Positions 61,084-64,000 of a stretch of DNA of 64,000 bases are shown piece after piece. Each line of letters starts with the position of its first letter. The first letter of the stretch is position 1. Position numbers and translations under genes: made by a program. Under the pieces are notes generated by a model. The model searched no databases, had not been told where the DNA came from, and worked only from the letters and a program-made list of their open reading frames with translations. This DNA comes from DASZHJ01 sp035517495 (lineage in GTDB: Bacteria; Pseudomonadota; Alphaproteobacteria; ATCC43930; CGMCC-115725): NCBI GenBank assembly GCA_035517495.1, contig DATIYT010000043.1:1-64000 (forward strand), in the 5' to 3' direction.

Positions 61084-62501
61084 GCGAGCGCAATGGCATC
61101 GGCTTCCTCGACAGCGTGGTGGGTCGGCTGCGCTCGGCTTGGCGCGACATTTCGGATCAGGCCCGCAACGCACTCGCGAGCACGCCGACCGCACCCGAGC
61201 TATCGAGCGAGGACCTGCAGCGCTTGCGCCTGCAACTCCGCGCCTGCCTCGACGGCAAGGGCGGCGAGGTCGCGGCGCGCGCCCGGGCGGCCGAGCTCGG
61301 ACGTACCTATCTCAGTCTCAATGACGCTGGCCGCGAACGCTTCCTGCGCCTTCTCGGCGAGGAATTCGACGTGGACCAGGGGGCAGTCGCCGAGGCGTGC
61401 CGACGCGTTCTCGAAGCCGATGCACATCGCCACTACGAGGATGCCCAGGCGGCGCTGCGCGAGACGCTGCAGGCGCCGCGCTTGCGTCTACTCACGCAAT
61501 TCAACGCGCTGCCGGAGGGTGTCAAGTTCCTGGTGGATTTGCGCGCGGAACTGATGGACCTGGCGCGTCGCGATCGGGTGCTGGCCGGGCTCGAACGCGA
61601 TCTGAAGGGTCTGCTGCGCGGCTGGTTCGACATTGGGTTCCTGGAGCTGAAGCGCATCACCTGGAGTTCTGCCGCGGTGCTGCTCGAGAAGCTGATGGCG
61701 TATGAGGCCGTGCACGAGATTCGCTCCTGGCGCGATCTCAAGAACCGGCTGGAAGCCGACCGACGCTGCTTCGCGTTCTTTCATCCGCGCATGCCCGACG
61801 AACCGCTGATCTTCGTCGAGGTGGCGCTGGTCAAGGGCATGGCCGACAACATTCACGCGCTGCTGGACGAGAGCGCCCCCGTGGGTGATCCTCGTGGCGC
61901 CGATAGCGCCATCTTCTATTCGATTTCGAACTGCCAGCGCGGTCTTGCCGGCATCAGCTTCGGAAATTTCCTGATCAAGCGCGTCGCAGACGATCTTGCG
62001 GCCGAGCTGCCGCACCTAAAGACCTTCGCGACTTTGTCGCCGATTCCCGGGTTTCGCGCCTGGCTCGACCCAAGGATTGAGGCCGATCCCGCGGAGCTCC
62101 TTTCGCCGGCGGAGATGACCGCCATAGCGGAACTCCCCGGAGACCTCGGCGGGCGCGGGCTCGCGGGTATACTTGCCGATCCCGCATGGCATGAGAATGC
62201 GCTCGCGGTACAGGCGGTGCGTGCACCGCTGTCGCGTCTGTGCGCGCGGTACCTGCTGCATGAGAAGGGACCGAACGGGCGTGCGCTCGATCTGGTCGAG
62301 CATTTCCATTTGACCAATGGATCCAGGGTCGAGCGGCTCAACTGGCTTGCCGATCGTTCTCCGAAAGGGCTGCAGCAGTCGGCTGGAATGATGGTGAACT
62401 ACCTTTACCGCCTGGACCGCGTGGAAGAGAACCACGAGGCCTATACCGGCGACGGCCAGATTGTGGCCTCGCCGGCAATCCGCGCTCTCGCGCGGAGGTA
62501 A
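61080..62501 (+). CDS. Malonyl-CoA decarboxylase
   Basis: The 473-residue protein has the MCD layout: a helical N-terminal domain, then an acetyltransferase-like C-terminal domain. HPRMPDEPLIFVEVALVKGM, FYSISNCQRGLAGISFGNFL, PHLKTFATLSPIPGFRAWLD and the C-terminal FHLTNGSRVERLNW are conserved, with the last His/Ser region forming the active site. It converts malonyl-CoA to acetyl-CoA. Translation is coupled to the upstream NAD(P)HX repair gene. Confidence 0.94.
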   Translation: MSERNGIGFLDSVVGRLRSAWRDISDQARNALASTPTAPELSSEDLQRLRLQLRACLDGKGGEVAARARAAELGRTYLSLNDAGRERFLRLLGEEFDVDQGAVAEACRRVLEADAHRHYEDAQAALRETLQAPRLRLLTQFNALPEGVKFLVDLRAELMDLARRDRVLAGLERDLKGLLRGWFDIGFLELKRITWSSAAVLLEKLMAYEAVHEIRSWRDLKNRLEADRRCFAFFHPRMPDEPLIFVEVALVKGMADNIHALLDESAPVGDPRGADSAIFYSISNCQRGLAGISFGNFLIKRVADDLAAELPHLKTFATLSPIPGFRAWLDPRIEADPAELLSPAEMTAIAELPGDLGGRGLAGILADPAWHENALAVQAVRAPLSRLCARYLLHEKGPNGRALDLVEHFHLTNGSRVERLNWLADRSPKGLQQSAGMMVNYLYRLDRVEENHEAYTGDGQIVASPAIRALARR

Positions 62502-62599
62502 TCCGTCGATCTCCCCAGCTTTGACAAGTTCCGCGGTGGGTGTCGCCACGTCCCCGGAGCTTCCCTATAATTCCCGCACGAGCGTGGGAGGAGCGCGGC

Positions 62600-64000
62600 A
62601 TGGTTCAGGCCCCGTCCCAAGGACTTACGGCAGAGCGCGGAACGACCGAGCTGTCACCCGAGCGGCTGCGGCTCTTGAGCGCGATCGAGCGCAAGGTGCT
62701 CTGGCTCTCAAGCTGGACCATTCACAATGCCAATCATCTCCGGCCGAGCCGGGACGGACTCAAGGTCGGCGGACACCAGGCTTCGAGCGCCTCGGTAGCG
62801 ACCTTGATGACGGCGCTCTATTTCGATGTGCTGCGGCCCCAGGACCGGGTTGCGGTCAAGCCCCATGCCAGTCCGGTATTCCACGCCATTCAATACCTCC
62901 TGGGGCATCAGGAGCTGGAAAACCTCCGGAGCTTCCGTGCTCTTGGCGGCGCGCAGTCCTACCCCTCTCGCACCAAGGATAGCGACGATGTGGACTTCTC
63001 GACCGGCTCCGTCGGGCTTGGTGTGGCGCTAACCAGCTTTGCGGCGTTGGTGCAGGACTATGTGCGTTTGAAGGGGCTTGCCGGCGGCGACGGGCCAGCC
63101 GGGCGGATGGTTGCCGTTGTGGGAGACGCCGAGCTCGACGAGGGCAACGTTTTCGAAGCGCTGCTCGAAGGCTGGAAGCACGACGTGCGGAATCTCTGGT
63201 GGGTAATCGATTACAATCGCCAGAGCCTCGACGCGGTCGTCAGCGATCGTCTCTATAGCCACATCGACCAGCTATTCCAGAATATGGGCTGGCGCGTGGT
63301 GATCCTGAAATACGGCAAGAAGCTCGAAGCGGCGTTTGCGGCACCCGATGGCGCCGCGCTGCGCGAGTGGATCGATGCCTGCCCGAACTCGCTCTACTCG
63401 GCGCTGGTTTACACGGGTGGCGCGGGCTGGCGACGCCATCTACAGGGCGACCTCGGTCATCTCGCGGGCATTCGCGATTTCCTGGCACGCCATGACGACG
63501 AAAGCTTGCACGAGGTCATGACCAATCTCGCGGGCCATGACATGCCGTCGGTGTTGGAGGCGTTTCATGCGATTACCGACGATCGCCCCACCTGCTTCAT
63601 TGCCTACACCATCAAGGGATTCGGACTGCCCTTCGCCGGTCACAAGGACAACCATGCCGGCCTCATGAATCCCGAGCAGATGGCCGCCTTCAAAAGGACG
63701 ATGCAGGTTCCCGACGGCGCCGAATGGGACCGCTTTGCGGGCCTCGGCGTCCCCGCAAGCGAGATCGAGAGTTTTCTAAGCAGCGTTCGGTTCGCGGCCG
63801 CCGGTGCGCGCCGGCTCTCCGCCGAACCGGTATCTCTTCCGGAAAGTCTACCGGTGCCGTCCGCCAAGCGGCAATCGACGCAGGAGGGCTTCGGCCGCAT
63901 CCTGAGCGACCTTGCGGCGGGGGATAGCGCACTTGCGCGTCACTTGGTCACGTGCTCGCCCGACGTGACGGTTTCCACCAATCTCGGCGGCTGGGTCAAT
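62600..64000 (+). CDS. Pyruvate dehydrogenase E1/transketolase-like ThDP enzyme, 5' part
   Basis: The gene starts at ATG 62600 behind ggaggag and runs off the window after 467 codons. The N-terminal ThDP domain has RPSRDGLKVGGHQASSASVA, FSTGSVGLGVALTSFAALVQ, and GDAELDEGNVFEALLEG followed by VIDYNRQSLD. This is the GDx...N motif of homodimeric AceE-type E1 and related transketolase-like enzymes (the Ala in GDA replaces the usual Gly). IAYTIKGFGLPFAGHKDNHA is also typical. Whether it is AceE or another oxo-acid enzyme cannot be told without the rest. Confidence 0.85.
   Translation, partial: MVQAPSQGLTAERGTTELSPERLRLLSAIERKVLWLSSWTIHNANHLRPSRDGLKVGGHQASSASVATLMTALYFDVLRPQDRVAVKPHASPVFHAIQYLLGHQELENLRSFRALGGAQSYPSRTKDSDDVDFSTGSVGLGVALTSFAALVQDYVRLKGLAGGDGPAGRMVAVVGDAELDEGNVFEALLEGWKHDVRNLWWVIDYNRQSLDAVVSDRLYSHIDQLFQNMGWRVVILKYGKKLEAAFAAPDGAALREWIDACPNSLYSALVYTGGAGWRRHLQGDLGHLAGIRDFLARHDDESLHEVMTNLAGHDMPSVLEAFHAITDDRPTCFIAYTIKGFGLPFAGHKDNHAGLMNPEQMAAFKRTMQVPDGAEWDRFAGLGVPASEIESFLSSVRFAAAGARRLSAEPVSLPESLPVPSAKRQSTQEGFGRILSDLAAGDSALARHLVTCSPDVTVSTNLGGWVN

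Overview
The window looks like a stretch of alphaproteobacterial chromosome from a GC-rich, probably environmental relative of the Rhizobiales/Rhodospirillales. The evidence is gene order and family content: dapA-smpB, folK-rpoZ-rel-pdxJ-lepB-rnc-era-recO-parC, glnB-glnA, two-gene NAD(P)HX repair/malonyl-CoA decarboxylase coupling, and near-consensus FNR/FixK boxes. It is a mosaic of a conserved housekeeping backbone and accessory, partly decayed segments. No rRNA, CRISPR array, transposase or recognisable integrase gene was found.

Region by region: 1-4.7 kb is accessory and sparse. It has an NTF2-like protein, a YqhA-type membrane protein, remnants of tiny conserved ORFs, and a Tat-exported berberine-bridge-type flavoprotein whose 3' end reads through into another ORF. 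It ends at tRNA-Lys(TTT). 5-17.4 kb is the housekeeping core (lysine biosynthesis, trans-translation, DNA repair, folate, RNA polymerase omega, (p)ppGpp metabolism, vitamin B6, protein secretion, RNase III, Era, RecO, topoisomerase IV A). 17.5-27.4 kb is metabolic: a B12-type radical SAM enzyme with a TusA-like partner, an orphan TAXI binding protein, a three-gene alcohol dehydrogenase/metallo-hydrolase/cysteine-hydrolase operon facing a HiPIP/DUF2783/flavin-monooxygenase operon, then a LysE exporter and a Rieske ferredoxin.

27.5-40.6 kb is mixed: an RhlE-type helicase, an alpha/beta hydrolase, an HtrA-like protein that has lost its catalytic triad, a universal stress protein and a lone ABC membrane domain separated by two FNR-type boxes, a two-subunit ThDP decarboxylase, DedA plus cupredoxin, several small secreted proteins, a luciferase-family enzyme, and a periplasmic protein with a strict five-residue His/Tyr repeat. 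40.7-46.3 kb holds parE, a YciA-type thioesterase, a diheme cytochrome c and an orphan TpsB transporter.

46.6-53.1 kb is the most striking part. A 1,875-residue histidine kinase with eight GAF domains is coupled to a single-domain response regulator. The pair sits between two copies of a 19-bp direct repeat, one of which is the 3' end of glnA. Next come glnA-glnB under a probable sigma-54 promoter and an aminotransferase. 56.6-59.1 kb is a patch of tiny genes (an FNR-boxed secreted peptide, coupled mini-ORFs, a PEP-CTERM protein, a GrlR-like protein) ending at tRNA-His(GTG). 59.5-64 kb carries nnrE/nnrD, malonyl-CoA decarboxylase and the 5' part of a pyruvate-dehydrogenase-E1/transketolase-like gene that runs off the window.

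All function calls come from reading the translated sequence by eye; no database search or structure prediction was run.
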